The notes under the pieces: model-generated
The model's database searches: none
Told to the model about the DNA's origin: nothing
What the model saw: the letters and a program-made list of their open reading frames with translations, nothing else
Assembly (NCBI GenBank): GCA_030770425.1
Contig: JASJFT010000114.1
Location: 79,652 to 143,651 of the forward strand
Source of the DNA: Darksidea phi
Taxonomy: Eukaryota; Ascomycota; Dothideomycetes; Pleosporales; Lentitheciaceae
Reading direction: 5' to 3'
DNA length: 64,000 nt
Shown here: one piece after another, positions 22,373-35,200 of the stretch
How the letters are laid out: each line of letters opens with the position of its first letter
Numbering within the stretch: the stretch's first letter is position 1
Position numbers and translations under genes: made by a program

Positions 22373-25176
22373 AGAGTGAGCAATCAGAGGGATAGCAGCA
22401 GTAACTCTGGAGGGCTCGATAGAGGTGCGAATGGATATCGCTTGTGTCTCCCAACCCGACTAAATGGGCTTGCATCTGTACTGAGTAATTAATGGAGAAT
22501 CTTTACATAAAACTACCATGGGTGCTGCGCTAGAAGGATTGCTTCCGTTGGTAGCCCGAGTTGGTTTGTGTCTCAAACCTGAGGCTGGATGCTGTGGAGG
22601 CCTCACTGTTGGCGAAAGTGCAGGTCTGAACGGTAGGGATGACGTCTGTTAACCTTATTTCGTGCTTTGAATCGTTTCGAAACCTGATCCATGGGAGCTT
22701 TTACGGCGGAAAAAGGTCCTGCAAGAAGCCGTGAAGTCATTTCGTGGGCCCGAAGAGGAAGCTACGGCGGAATATGGAGATTGATGGTATGCATGAACAG
22801 TGGGACCGTGCAGCGGCGAAGTTATCCGCTACATGGGCGTCTTCTTGGAGATTGTAAATGAAGCTGTTCGGATATAGTGGTCGAAGTCCTAGACGCCGCT
22901 TAGTATGCCCAATCGGGCGGATGTTCACTACCTTCGGACTTTATACAGCATACGAAACGCGGAAAATCCATGCCCGATGTAACAGCCATGTGCAGAAAGC
23001 AGATGACATCCGTTATGGAATCTCCGTCGTGTAAAGGATGTGGGGCAACATGCCGTCAAACATGTGCTCTTTGCCCGATACGGTGATTGCTATGAGAAAC
23101 GTGCGAAACAATTACTTCTCGGTCGATAACCGCGACGGTTAAACCTTTGGTCTATGCTCAAGTGCGTTGAAGCTCCTTCGAATGGGCTTGTCATGCAAGT
23201 CGGCGGCGGTGCACAGGTTGTTGAAACTCCATCTGCGCATTGTTTCGTACCAGCACAAGCAGTGCTAATCTTCAGAAGAGTCCGTTTTTACGTGCATATT
23301 ACGGTGCCAATCATTTCGAGAAGGTGCGTGGATATTTTCATATTGATTAAATTCAGCTGCTGAGTGTAGCGGCGGGCGGACTTTAGGGATGACTACATGA
23401 GGTTATTCTGAGAGTCCGCAAGCCTAGACGATGCCGAGCCTGAAAAAGTTGGAGTGGACGGATGCGGCAGTTGCATTCGGTTGAAAACGTAAAACATGGA
23501 TATGTAGATGGTAATTTTATATTTGGATTGTAAAGCCAGTTGCTGATGCCAAAAGAGAAGAAGTAAACCAATTGAAGAGTGGTGTTGCTGGACGTGTCTA
23601 GTGTCGGACATGTCAACGCCGACGTCACGTGGACCACTGTGGCCCGGCTCCGTCTGCTGCCAACACCGTGACAGATGTTTCCGGCAGCTCATTACCACCT
23701 AGTTGTTTGGCATCGTCCAGCGGGTGTGTCCACTCAGTTCGGTCCATGGACCGATCGACGCTAGCCCGCAATGTTTGCACACATCGCTTTCCCGCCGGCA
23801 GAGGGTGAAACGCCATCGTGCGCCAATTACGCATCAGCAACTGCCCCTCGCACTCCCCTCCAACACCACCCCAGCAGAACGAAGTACGGGCTCCGCGAGA
23901 CTTCGGCCAATGTGGAGACGCCTCTACGGAGCGGACGCGTTGGAGAACAGCCAGTATTCGGCCGTGTCTTACTCTGCGACATCTGGCTTCCTGTCACTTG
24001 CCTTCCACGTTAGGAGTCGAGCCTCGCACCCCTCACTTACCATCATGCGAGTAGTTGGTGCTACTCTATGCACTCTAGAGCCCGGATCCCACAGTAGTCC
24101 AGAGCCTTCGGAGGAGTACATTGCGGTCTCAGGCTCCCTTGGTGTACACGGTCCAGCATCTATGGAGAGTCCGAAAACTCGGCGGGGGTCGCCTCAGCCA
24201 CACAGACGTGGCCAATTGGCGGCTTAGCCGTGCGTGGCACAGCTGGGCTCCAAGAGATCACCCTGTGGGTAACAAGCGCTGCTCGGCCGTGACGGGAGAC
24301 CGGGCTTGAGCGAATGGGACTCGCGCTCGCTTCATCGAACAGAGATGGCGTTTGGTGCGGAGGCTCCATATTGCACCCTAACGGAACTGGCCTACCAGAG
24401 GCATTAGCAGGGGTCTTCATCTCACCCAGGGCTCGTCGCCTGTTCCGCCATCAGCTGTGGCGCCGGCATGAAAAGAACATGGGGTTCTGCGGACATCAGG
24501 CCTCCAGCGGAGATGTCTGGCCTGCGATTCGTCTCCTCCTCCCTCGTACCTGCGTCTTTGTTCCATCACACGGCCGACGGACAGACCACTCCCGTTCAGG
24601 CAGGCATTTTGCTTCCGGAAAAGTTGAGGCGGCGTAGCACGGCAACGGGCGAGCTTTGTCGAGGTCCAGGTCTACGTCTGCTGGCCGTCTGATCATGGGT
24701 TGAGGTTGGTGGTGGGGCAGTGACGGGCCGTGAAGACGAATACTATGCTGAGAATTGCTTATCGATTAACGCGCCGACCAGCCGCTGTGCCTACAAATTG
24801 AGCGATCTTGGTAATGCCGGTTAAAGACTAAATGTTTCTAACTTGGGTATAGCAATAGAGGCGGGTGCGAGTTCCGTTTCCCTCATGCGAGAGTCCCACT
24901 AATTATGGACTAGTTTCGTTTCACCGCTGCACCTTAGACCTAAGCTTTTCCAGCCGCTACGGACAGCCGCCAGGAACACACCATGACACATGCACCTGGC
25001 CCCGCTAGTGTCCGCCATCTTTTACCCTACAGGGACCCCCAAGGGATCTCCGGTGTCCTTTGCGAGCGTAACATGGCTGCCCGATCTAGCCACACGGCCG
25101 ACGCCCCCCCCGGATGCTCATCGCCCTGGGGGTAGGTGCGTCTCTGAAAGGTGCCCCACTGCTAGAGGCGCCTCTG
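22373..25176. other. Intergenic, no gene seen
   Basis: This 2.8-kb stretch holds no frame with a recognisable family. The part from about 23.7 to 24.7 kb is GC-richer and has overlapping open frames on both strands that give low-complexity or unrecognised protein. No exon chain could be built. Confidence 0.4.
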
Positions 25177-25184
25177 TATAAGAG
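25177..25184 (+). promoter_or_regulatory. Putative TATA box of the LysM-protein gene
   Basis: TATAAGAG lies about 240 bases upstream of the start codon. It is followed by a C/A-rich, pyrimidine-rich leader (25200-25424) typical of well-expressed fungal secreted-protein genes. Confidence 0.45.
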
Positions 25185-25424
25185 CTGACCCAGCCCGCTG
25201 CTCTACACCATCATCACAGCCATCACCACCAACAGCTTCACAGTCATTTCAACAGAGGCTTGCCTCCACCCATTCCTTCTTTGCAACCACAGTTCCGCTA
25301 GCCGGACTAACATTCCTTCATTGTCACTTTTGTTCTTCACCCAATTGCATTCAACACCAACCCGTTCCAGCCCGTTCCAACCCCCGCCAAACAATCAAAA
25401 CCAACAACCACACCTACATTCAAA

Positions 25425-26529
25425 ATGTTCACCGCCTCCTACATCATTGCTGCTAGCCAGCTCTTCGCCGTTGCCTTCGGCGCCCCGCTCTTCAAGGCTG
25501 ATGCCCAATCTGCCCGTTCCCTGGTACAGCGCACTGCTTACAAGGTCTTTGGCGGCGACGGTACTCCAGCACAGGGATGGCCTCAGGAGTCTGAATGGGC
25601 TTCTTTCGATGACATCTGGTGAGTGACGAACCTGGCGAGGCGCGCGGAATTAGATGCTAACCGACCTTAGGGCCGCCAACTTGGATGTAATGGGCAAGTC
25701 CTGCAGCCAGTGGGGCCAGGAAAACAACAGCGAGGAGGAGATCAAGAGCATCAAGAGCGCTATTCTCGAGGTCGCCAAGGAGTCGGGCATTGCCTCCCAC
25801 TTCCTTCTGACCTTCATGATTCAAGAGTCCAAGGGCTGTGTCCGCGCCCCAACCACCAACTATGGCGTCAACAATCCTGGTCTGATGCAGTCTTTCAACG
25901 GCAAATCCTCCTGCAACCCCGATGGCAATGGTGTTGTTCCTTGCCCGCCCGAAACTATCAAGGGAATGATCAGTGAGGGTGCCGGTATTGGACTTGAATT
26001 CGGCTTGGGCCAGGCCATCGAACAGTCTGGCGCCAGCGATGTTAGCAAGTACTACAAGGCTGCTCGCATCTACAACTCTGGCTCCATTGATGCTTCCGGC
26101 AACCTCGGCGCCGGCATTGCTACTCATTGCTATTCTAGCGACATTGCCAACCGTCTTCTAGGATGGGCCAGCGATGCCGGAAGCGAGTGCGACGAGGCCA
26201 CTATCGGTAGCATTGGTGGTGGTGCCGCCAACACTGCGCCCGCTGGAGGCGAGACCGAGGGTGCTCAGCAACCCGAGAAGGAGCCTGAAGCTGCGGAACC
26301 CACGACTAAGACCCCTCCCCAAACTTCTGCCTCCAACGGCGACTCCAGCCCCTCCGGTCCCGAGGCCGAGGGCGCGGCTACCAACTGCACCAAGTGGTAC
26401 TCTGTCAAGAGCGGTGATACCTGCAGCTCTGCTGGCATTCCCTTCGCCAAATTGGCCGAGCTCAATACCAGCCTCAAGTCAGACTGTAGCAACCTCATGG
26501 CCGGCTCGGCCTACTGCATCGCCGCTTAA
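25425..26529 (+). CDS. Secreted lytic-transglycosylase-like protein with C-terminal LysM
   Basis: This 350-aa predicted secreted protein has two exons, 25425-25618 and 25671-26529. A signal peptide covers about residues 1-19, with a likely cut after AVAFG. Residues about 66-210 resemble the lysozyme-like fold of soluble lytic transglycosylases: the catalytic-type Glu117 in QESKG, GLMQ at 135-138, and YNSG at 199-202 match the three hallmark motifs of GH23-type domains. A Pro/Glu/Ser/Thr-rich linker follows (about 240-298). The last ~48 residues form a single LysM with YSVKSGDTCSS, NTSLKSDC and a final Cys pair, a module that binds N-acetylglucosamine polymers. Six or more cysteines fit an extracellular protein. 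A role in binding and cutting bacterial peptidoglycan, or chitin oligomers, is inference from the domains. Confidence 0.88.
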
Positions 26530-29067
26530 AGGCATCACAACGCATCGAAACAGCAACTTCTTCTCTTCTGGCGGCGGAAACATTTACATGACGAAGCTTT
26601 TTTGGTGGGCTTGATGGCTGTATCATATCTCCTTTTGTTCTATTCACTTCTTGTCACTTTCTTTTTGTATAACTATTTTCTCACATTGCCTATACCATTT
26701 TCTTTACTGTCAGACTTTTCATTGATGGACCGGTGGACCAGGATGGGATGGGGAATGCAGCGACGATTCTCCTCAGCCTAGCATTTTCAGCCTGTCTACA
26801 TTTTTCTTCACATAGATTCTTCAATCTGGAATGGAAAAGTGCTTTTTGGAACTCGACTGTTCTTAGGCGGGGCATGCGGTGTGACGACGACGACGTGATG
26901 TTTCAAGCTGACTTCCCCTTTGGATATGATCTGTGCGCCTCGCCTCCCGCCGGACCTGCCGCTCACAGGATTTTGCTGACGTGACAGGGGGGTTCAGGAG
27001 TGATGCTCGCCACTGGTCAGCTCTACTTTGGCCTATCGATTGCGCGGACAGGGTCAGGAGTCAAGAAGATAGTTTTCCAGGAACGGCGTTTCAGCTGTCG
27101 ATGATGGGTGGATCCAGGCACCAGCCTGGTCTCCTTTCAGCTCAGGAGTTCGCAACAATGAACCGAGTGCTTGTTTGTGAGTTCCGTATCCCGTCGAGTA
27201 AGCCACGGCGTTTCGCATGCCCTTTTCCCGCCCTCGCTCTTCATCATTCACTACAACAACCACCGGCAGTCCGTCCGCTACCCCACTTCACTGTGCACGC
27301 TTACGCATGTTTCTTCGGGACAGAGGCCTGTTCTGCAAGACCATGGCTGCAAGAAACACTTTCAAACCCAACCCCTGCAATACGCACGCATATTCATCAT
27401 CATCTAAACTCTCCAAGTGCATGCGTCTCTCTTCGGACGCAAGGCTACAAGTAGAAGGCCACAGTATCTTCATGTTTCCGATTCAACGCATGTTTATGAA
27501 ATCAGTATTATGCATGTGCGCCAAATTCTGCCGGTCATCAATCCAGCGTCGCGCCCGTCTCCTCAGTGCCCACACACTACTCTACCGCATCTGCACCTTC
27601 TATTCGTGGTGTTTCTCTAAAATATCCCCCCCTGCAGACGACACCGTGTTTCGAGAATGCGCCGCTGCAAAGCAACGGCACAGGGAACCCCACTTGCAAA
27701 CTGCAATATACGACCTGCCTGTCCGTATCGATAAGAAAAACCGAACCCTCGTTTATTTGGCGCCCGCGTGCTCTCATTTACGGCGGGTGGGCTATTTGTG
27801 TCCTATCGTGTCATATCGTATCGCCCTGCCTATCGATAGCATCCCGCTGCACACGGGCTCTTCTCCACATGTATGCAGCGTCGCGGGCGCTTAGTATGAA
27901 GGAGGCGGGCATGGGGGTCTGCGGTAATGGGGACGGGCGCAGGGCCGTCGTATCGATAGCGATTAATTAGGCGCTTGCGTTGGGGGTTGCGCCGAGTAAA
28001 ATCCTTCAAGTGTTTGACGCAGGCAAGTCATGTGCATTGCAGTGTTCGTCTGGGCTGGTAAACGCGGCTTACATACCAGGTCTGGCATGTTAATTCATAG
28101 AGGGCATGAATTGGACTATTGGCAACGCATGGGCGGACTGAGAGGGCGCTCCGAAGTGACCTTCGGACTTGTGCGATGGATGGGATGTGGCGGTGCACAG
28201 CCACACTTACGGCTGCGCCGCTGGTCGAGTGCGTTACGGACGGACTTTGCATTTGCAAATCAGTATTTATGCCCTGATTTAGAAGGTAGCTATGTGGGGA
28301 GCTGAGTTGGAGTACGAGGTCTGCCTGTGAGAGTACGTGGCGGCAGTCTAGTATGTCATTGCGACGCCGCGGTCTAAACGGAGCATTTAGTTTAGTACCG
28401 TTCCATTGTCGTGCATGAACACAGCGCAGGAAGGGCCAGGACAGATTTTTTGATGATAAAGAAGTGGAAGAGGTTAGTTTGTTTGCTGGCCTAGGCCAAC
28501 GGTTCGGGCGTTGAAACATTGGGCTTCGGCCTCGTTCTCGCAGAAGGGATGAACAGGCGCCGGACGGAATCCTTTCGCACACCAGGCCGGACGGGGTGAT
28601 GTCTTTGAGTCTGCTGTGACTTGCTCTATTGGGATACAAGGTAGGGAGGGGTGTCTTGGACGTCTGCCGATACGCTTTGCACGGCATGTTCGTGATAGGA
28701 AAAGTACGTTGGTGCACACTTGCAGTACGTCTTGTTCTTCCTTTGATTTCATCGAAATGCGATTCTGTGTTTGGTAGTCTATATCTTCTGGCATCTTGCT
28801 ATCCATAGCAGATTAAACGTCCCGTCTTTGTCCATGCTTCGCCTTTGAAACTCCACTTCTGGTACAAGTATCCATCCCAACAACGCCTAATCCGGTACAG
28901 CACGATTCTCAATGACCTAACCTCAATGCTTTGAAGCATAATCCTAGGATTCCACGTATTACCCCATTGACCGGCGCTTCTCCAATGTCTCCATGAGAGT
29001 CTTGGTTTCCTTGTCCCAGTTTTTTCTCATTTCATGTTTAATTCTTACGGAAGCTCCCCAAGTCCAA
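26530..29067. other. Intergenic, no gene seen
   Basis: The first part is the 3' flank of the LysM-protein gene (T-rich). The rest has open frames on both strands that are Ser/Arg/Cys-rich and unlike any family I know. ATCGATAG recurs at about 27829 and 27953. I support no gene here. Confidence 0.4.
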
Positions 29068-30033
29068 TCAGAAGAAGTAGTACAGCGCACCACCTGAGGC
29101 AGTAAGAATTATTCCAACCCACCACCACAGATCCGCCTGTTTTTGTTGCGGCGTCCGCTTCGTGATCACGTTATGGTTCAGCGGAATTTCAGCGCGCTTA
29201 ACCTTGCCGGTCGCTTTCGCGCCACCAGGCGTCGAGGTCGTAAGCGGGTTCAGTGTTGACGTGGGAAGCATCTGGGGCGGCGACATGGCGAGATAGAGGG
29301 GCATGAGTGGGGAGCCGTCGTGCTTGAAGAGGTTGAGGCGCGGGATCTTGTGGTAGGGGTCTTGGATGACTTCGTAGCGCTAGTAATAAAGCTTGTCAGC
29401 ATAATCTTTATATACGCGCATGGCCGTTCCTATAGTATCGGTCTAGGGGATATATTTAAGACGTACCTTGAGCATCTCCGTAGCATTATATCGGGTGTAA
29501 ACCGCATTCTTGTATGAACAAGGATCCGAATACACTTGCCGTCCGTCAACAGCAATTGGCGACAGCGTGAGCGAACCGTTCGCAAACTTCGTGAAGCTAC
29601 CGTGCTGCCATTGTATTATGCCTTTCGGGCATTTGGGGTTCGTTGCTGCCGCATGCCATCAGCCTGCATATCCTCACGCCTTGTCCATATTTCCCAACTC
29701 TGGAACTATGTATGGGACGGTGAACGTACGATTTGCAATGGCGCGGTAGTATGCCTCCTCAAAGTGTCCGTCCGCTGTAAAGGAGTATGAGATCCCGGTG
29801 TGTTTCGGCTCTGTGAACTTCTCGTTGACCGGGTCGTAGAATCCCTACCAAGTCGTGAGTAAGGCCCCCACTCTGTTCTCAAAGTGATCGCATACTGGTC
29901 CGGTAAGTGTCGAGTTTGACTTGCTACTCCACGTTCCAACTAAGTCAGTAACCGGCACCGAACCCGTCGTCTGCGCTGTCGTGAGACCTGCGCTAAACAC
30001 CCCCAACACCAACCCTATCGTAAAGGAGACCAT
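29068..30033 (-). CDS. ROT1: ROT1, ER membrane chaperone
   Basis: Rot1 is a fungal ER protein needed for folding of secretory proteins and for beta-1,6-glucan and cell-wall synthesis. I read four exons, 30033-29896, 29844-29730, 29645-29467 and 29379-29068, giving 247 aa. A signal peptide ends near TAQT at residue 21. The conserved luminal block has [49 protein letters not shown] and YDPYH-like [14 protein letters not shown] features. A single hydrophobic tail segment, [18 protein letters not shown], ends the protein, so it is anchored with its bulk in the ER lumen. It is divergently arranged with the formyl-THF cyclo-ligase gene, sharing a 390-base promoter interval. Confidence 0.95.
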
Positions 30034-30423
30034 TGCAGTGCGTATGCGACTAGAGCGAATGTAAGGGTCGGGTATGCGCAGGAGTGAAGAGAGTGATGGA
30101 GGAGTAGTGGTTAATCTAGATTCAGGGAATGTTGATGCGCCAAGTCCAGCAAGGAGGAGGCGAGAAGGAGCCGACAGCGACCGGGGTTTACGCGACTAGT
30201 GGCGGCAAGCCACAATCACATCACAGAGCCGCTCTATTCTCACGCGTCTTACCGGAGGATTTTTGGGAGGTGTTATCGATAGCCTTGGGACACAGTGAGT
30301 TGTTGAAGGGACCTTCACTCGCTCTTAAACTCGCGCTTGGACCTTGCATATAGTGTTTAGGTAGAACGAGGTTCTCTACCTGCGGCGTCACGGTACTCTT
30401 TTCGGAACAAGGTTGATAACGTC
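30034..30423. promoter_or_regulatory. Shared promoter interval, ROT1 and formyl-THF cyclo-ligase
   Basis: The two start codons face away from each other across 390 bases. I see no clear TATA box for either gene, which is usual for housekeeping genes. Confidence 0.45.
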
Positions 30424-31253
30424 ATGGCTTCGACAACTGCATTGAAGAAAGATCTGAGGAAGAAGATCAAGAAGATACTGGTGGATGTTTCCGATGCTGC
30501 AATATCTACGCAAAGTAAGTTTGCTTGGACTGTTGCTTGCAGTGCACCTTAATCGCAGGCGACAGCTGAATCAGTGGATGTTGACTATACTAGGTTCCAA
30601 TGCTACGAAAACACTGCTGTCCTTGCCGGAATACAAGGCTGCGAAGAGGATAAGCGTCTATCTGTCAATGCCTTCCGGCGAGATATCAACATCTGGAATC
30701 GTTCACGATGCGTTCGCGCAAGGAAAGCGCGTATTCATTCCATACACCTATCAGCCGAGCGAGGCAAGAGAAGGACAGCCCAAGTCCATCATGGACATGG
30801 TCGAGCTACAATCTATCAAAGACTTTGAGTCGCTAGAGCTGGATAAGTGGAACATCCCCACTCCCAGCGAGGCGTCAATACCATCACGGGTGAACTCATT
30901 TGGCGGAAAGGGAATCACCGACGGCAAGGACATTGATCCGGCCGACGAATCTGGCTTAGATTTGATAGTCATGCCCGGTATGGCATTCGACTGCAGCTTT
31001 GGTCGCCTCGGTCATGGCAAAGGATTCTACGACTACTTTCTGCGGCGGTGTCACAACTCGTCGCGGATGCCTTTTCGCGGTAAGAAACACTGACATTCAT
31101 TTGGGTGGGCGTGCTAACTAACCACGAAAAGTCGGCCTCGCTCTAACGGAGCAGCTGCTGCCGTCGAACGAATGCGTGCCCATGGACACGTCCGATTTCC
31201 GCCTAGATGCCCTCATAACGGGTGATAGCGAGCTCCGTCGAGCCAATACATAA
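30424..31253 (+). CDS. FAU1: 5-formyltetrahydrofolate cyclo-ligase
   Basis: This enzyme (MTHFS) converts 5-formyl-THF to 5,10-methenyl-THF with ATP, returning stored folate to the active pool. I read three exons, 30424-30514, 30594-31079 and 31132-31253, giving 232 aa. The N-terminal basic helix (LKKDLRKKIKKIL) and RISVYLSMPSGEI are typical. The ATP/folate-binding C-terminal half has LDLIVMPGMAFD, RLGHGKGFYDYFL and GLALTEQLLP. The glycine-rich RLGHGKGFYD is the family hallmark. The yeast symbol is used by homology. The gene ends only 134 bases from the convergent SmE gene, so their 3' untranslated regions may overlap. Confidence 0.95.
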
Positions 31254-31387
31254 ACGGATGCGGTATCCTACGAAAGCCCTATTTTGAGGGACTGCTCCAA
31301 TTGCACCCTTCACTTCCGAATCCTCATCCAACTGCGTGCGTACTCTCGATTGATATAATGTCGGCTTAGAGTGAGGCGTTTTAGTCC

Positions 31388-31875
31388 TCACTGGATCTGC
31401 TGGATGAGCGAGATGTTGTCACCTTTGAGAAGGACTTGGCCTGTGTGCACGTCAGTATGTAGAGAGAAAGGCAACAGGTTCTCCCGCTCACCAAGCTTCC
31501 TTCGTTCTTCTGGTGCATCCTTCTTTGCCAGCTTCACTTCGAATGCGTCATCGATGACCAGGTTCATGAACTCGTCAAAACCCTGTAAACGTCAGTATTG
31601 CTGTTCTATCTCAAGCGTTGACCATCCCGTACCCTCAGCTTGCCCTCAATCCGCAGGCCCAAGTTCTCGTACAGCCATATCGACACGCTTGCGCGCGCTT
31701 GTAGAAGCTTGAAGATGAAATTGATAGGAGGCAATAGCACTGCAGCATGTCAGCATCAAGTGTGCGCGACCAGTCGACGTCGAAGTACCTTTCCCACCGC
31801 CGCGGCCTAGAGATTCTGTTAGCTTTTGTCTAGAATCAATCCAAGAGTCGCGCACTCACCTCCACGTCCAGTCAT
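31388..31875 (-). CDS. SME1: Small nuclear ribonucleoprotein E (SmE)
   Basis: SmE is one of seven Sm proteins that form the ring on U1, U2, U4 and U5 snRNAs in the spliceosome. I read five exons, 31875-31860, 31806-31789, 31739-31633, 31582-31492 and 31440-31388, giving 94 aa, close to the usual ~92. Sm1 motif residues lie in VSIWLYENLGLRIEGKLRGF and DEFMNLVIDDA; Sm2 is GQVLLKGDNISLI. Exon 1 has 16 coding bases and exon 2 only 18, encoding the Gly/Arg-rich start (MTGRGGRGGGK). The frame and conserved Sm sequence are met only with all four introns removed. The gene is divergent from the importin gene, 359 bases away. Confidence 0.94.
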
Positions 31876-32234
31876 TGTGAGGGATTTAGGTAAATACGAT
31901 TGCAGAGGGTCGGGGCTTCCGTAAGCTTGGAGTTGACGCCGCTATGGTGGAGTTGAGAAGTGTAGAAGGTGACGCTCTCGCAAAATGTCGGGCGGTCAGA
32001 AGCGAGCAGGCCTGCCAAGGCGCGGGACCGTTGACAGGACTTTGTTCTAGCACCGACGTAACTTCACATACCCGCAAACAAACATCGAAACGCTTGCGCC
32101 TGCCACCTTCTCCCTTCCCCACGCCTCCCACTCGCAAGAACTACACTCCCCGCGCCAGTTCATGAGCGCTCGATAGTTTACACCCCGCCATCGCCCCCCT
32201 TCTGAGCGCACCCCGCCGTTCGGAATCCCCAAAC
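31876..32234. promoter_or_regulatory. Shared promoter interval, SmE and importin genes
   Basis: This 359-base interval separates two divergent start codons. A pyrimidine-rich tract (CCACCTTCTCCCTTCCCC) near 32102 points toward the importin gene. Confidence 0.45.
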
Positions 32235-35200
32235 ATGGCCACCAACGGAGTCCAGCAGGTCTTTGCGCCTGTGTTGGCAGCACACAGCACTATGTCGTCG
32301 GGGGCGGACCGTGCGCAGAAAGAGCAGGCGCATCAGTTCCTGGAGCAGTTCCAGAAGTCGGTATGGCACAATACATGGAATCGTTTGGAAGTGAAGGGCT
32401 GACAGCATGGACAGGAAGAGGCATGGACGGCAACACTCGCCATGCTCGAGTCCAACAGTGTGGATGCCGCAGCGAAGCTGTTCGCCGCCACAACGCTGAA
32501 GGGCAAGGTAAGAAGTCCGTGGTGTTATTCCCTACAGTCCTAACCTTCCCAGATCGTCTACGACCTCCACCAGCTACCCCGCGAGTCGCTGCCAAACCTG
32601 CGCGAGACCATTATGAGAAACCTAGCGACCTTCCATGCAGGCCCCAAGCCTATCAGGCTGCAGCTATGCGTGTGCCTGGCAAACCTAGCTATCCAGATGA
32701 CAGAATGGAAGGACGTGCTTTCTCTCATAGTCTCCGCTCTAGGCACAGACCCATCTACGCTTCCTTGCGTCTTAGACTTCCTCCGCGTCCTTCCAGAAGA
32801 AGTTACACATGGACGAAAAATCGCTCTCACAGTACGTTCGGTCGAGCCACCATCCACCATCAGCTTACCGGCAACTCCCCTGCGGTATCGCGGTATAATT
32901 GGAGTCACAATCTAATGCGTGGTCTTGTCAGGAAACCGAGTTGCAAATGAGGACCGTCGAATTGATAGAGGACAATGCGCAGCAAGCCCTCTCCATGCTC
33001 GTAACATACGCCCAGTCATCACGTAAGTGACCCCACCCCAGCTTGATGCTCACGCTAAGCCCTACAGCGGCCGCCGCCCAGAATCCGCAATTGCTTAACT
33101 GTATCACATCATGGATGCGCGAGATCCAACTGGATCACATAGTCGCTTCCCCACTCGTTGATGTCATTTTCAACGCCCTTTCCGCCGCGGAACCCTTCGA
33201 AGCTGCCGTCGAATGTGTGTGTGCTCTAATCGCCGAGACCCGAGATGTAGACGAAGCGATGAATACCATTCTAGCGCTATATCCCAAGGTGATAGCACTA
33301 CGTCCGAAGATAGCGGAGGCAGCAGAGGAAGAGGATTCGGAAAAATACAAAGGCATCGCTCGGGTGTTTGCGGAAGCCGGAGAATCTTGGGTATTGCTCA
33401 TTGCGCGACTACCAACAGACTTCAGAGAACTGGTCGAGGCCATTCTCGAAACAGCGGCCCTGGACAGAGAGCGCGATGCAATATCGCACACCTTCAAATT
33501 CTGGTATGACCTCAAGCAATACCTCACACTCGAGAAGTATGCGTCGGCGAGAGCGCAGTGCGTCAATGTATACTCGAAGCTGGTCGACATAATGATCGGT
33601 CATCTAGAGTATCCGACACCGGAGAGCGGGGACGAAAAAGATCTGTTCGAGGGCGACCGCGAGCAAGAAGAGAAGTTCCGAGAGTTCCGGCACCAGATGG
33701 GAGATGTTCTGAAGGATTCCTGTGAGGTTATGGGCGTCGCAGAATGCCTTCAGAAACCGTACAACCTGATCCAAACCTGGGTCCAGACGTATGGAGCTCG
33801 GGCAACCGCAAACCACGTTCCGGCATGGCAGAAGCTGGAAGCTCCGCTGTTTGCTGTACGGGCTATGGGGCGCATGGTGCCACCTGACGAGAGCATGATG
33901 CTCCCTCGGCTTATCCCACTAATCGTATCGATACCTGATCACCACAAGCTTAGGTTCCAAGCTGTGATGGCTCTAGGACGGTACACCGAGTGGACTGCGC
34001 AGCATCCGGACACACTACAACCTCAGCTAGACTTCATCATGGCAGCTTTCGAACATGCGACAAAAGACGTCATCCGGGCAGCCGCCCTCTCGTTCAAGTT
34101 CTTCTGCAATGATTGCGCGAGCTTGCTTGTCGATTTCATGGGGCCCCTTCAGCAATTCTACGCAAAACATTTGAACAACCTCCCAATCACGAGTCAGGAA
34201 GAAATTACGGACGGTGTAGCTTCAGTCGTCGCCAAGGTGCCTCTTGATCAGATCTATCCCACCTTGAAGCTGTACTGCGACCCGATTATGCAAAATCTAG
34301 CCGGTATCGCCAACCAAGCGAAGGACGAGACCATGCAAAAGCTTCTCGCGGACAGAATTAATCTGCTCACCATATTCTTCGAGCTGGTGAAACCCCAGGT
34401 ACCACCTGGGCAAGAACATCCTGCAGTCAAGTACTGCCAGGAGATCTTCCCTATGCTCGCAAATATCATCCAACACTTCTCCACGAGCATACCTATTCTA
34501 GAGCGGGTGTGCCGGTGCTGGCGATATATGGTTCTGTCCTACAGGACAGCTATGCGGCCGCTACTTCCCCAACTTGCGAACAAGCTTGTTGAAGGTTTTG
34601 AGACTTCCAGACAGGGGTGCTTCCTGTGGGCAACAGCTTCCATTGTCCGCGAGTTCTCTGCAGGAATCGAGGACATCGATGCAAGCCTAGCGAACGACGT
34701 TTTCCAATTCTACGAGCAGCAAGCCAAGACCTTCCTCCGGATACTGAACGACCTGCCACCAGAAGAGCTCCCTGACCTGATCGAGGACTTCTTCCGACTT
34801 GCCGCTGACATGACCCTCTACTTCCCCACAGAATGCATCATGTCTCCACTCATGGACACCATCCTCCTTGCCGCCTGCTCCTCGCTCACCCTTCTCAAGG
34901 AGGAACCTATCATTGCAACCCTCCACTTTCTCCGCGACCTACTAGGCTACGGTCGCAACCTGTCGCCATCCTCCTCCTTCGATAACACACGCCACGAAGT
35001 TCCCCAGCAAATTCAAACCCGCGTCAAACAACTCATCATGACATCTGGCGTACAGCTCGTCCAGCGCATTATGACAGGCATGATGTACAGCTTCCCTGAA
35101 GGCTGTTTTGCTGACTCCTCGGGCGTCCTACTCGACCTCTTTGAACTAATGCCTGAGCAAGTCGCTGGTTGGGTTCAACAGACTGTAGGTATGCTGCCGC

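Noticed and set aside
27217..27894. Plus-strand frame of 225 codons
   Set aside because: No recognisable motif, with Cys/Arg/Ser-rich low-quality composition and competing frames.
28028..28717. Minus-strand frame of 229 codons
   Set aside because: Arg/Ser/Pro-rich with no domain and no good exon signals; several overlapping frames are open in the same region.
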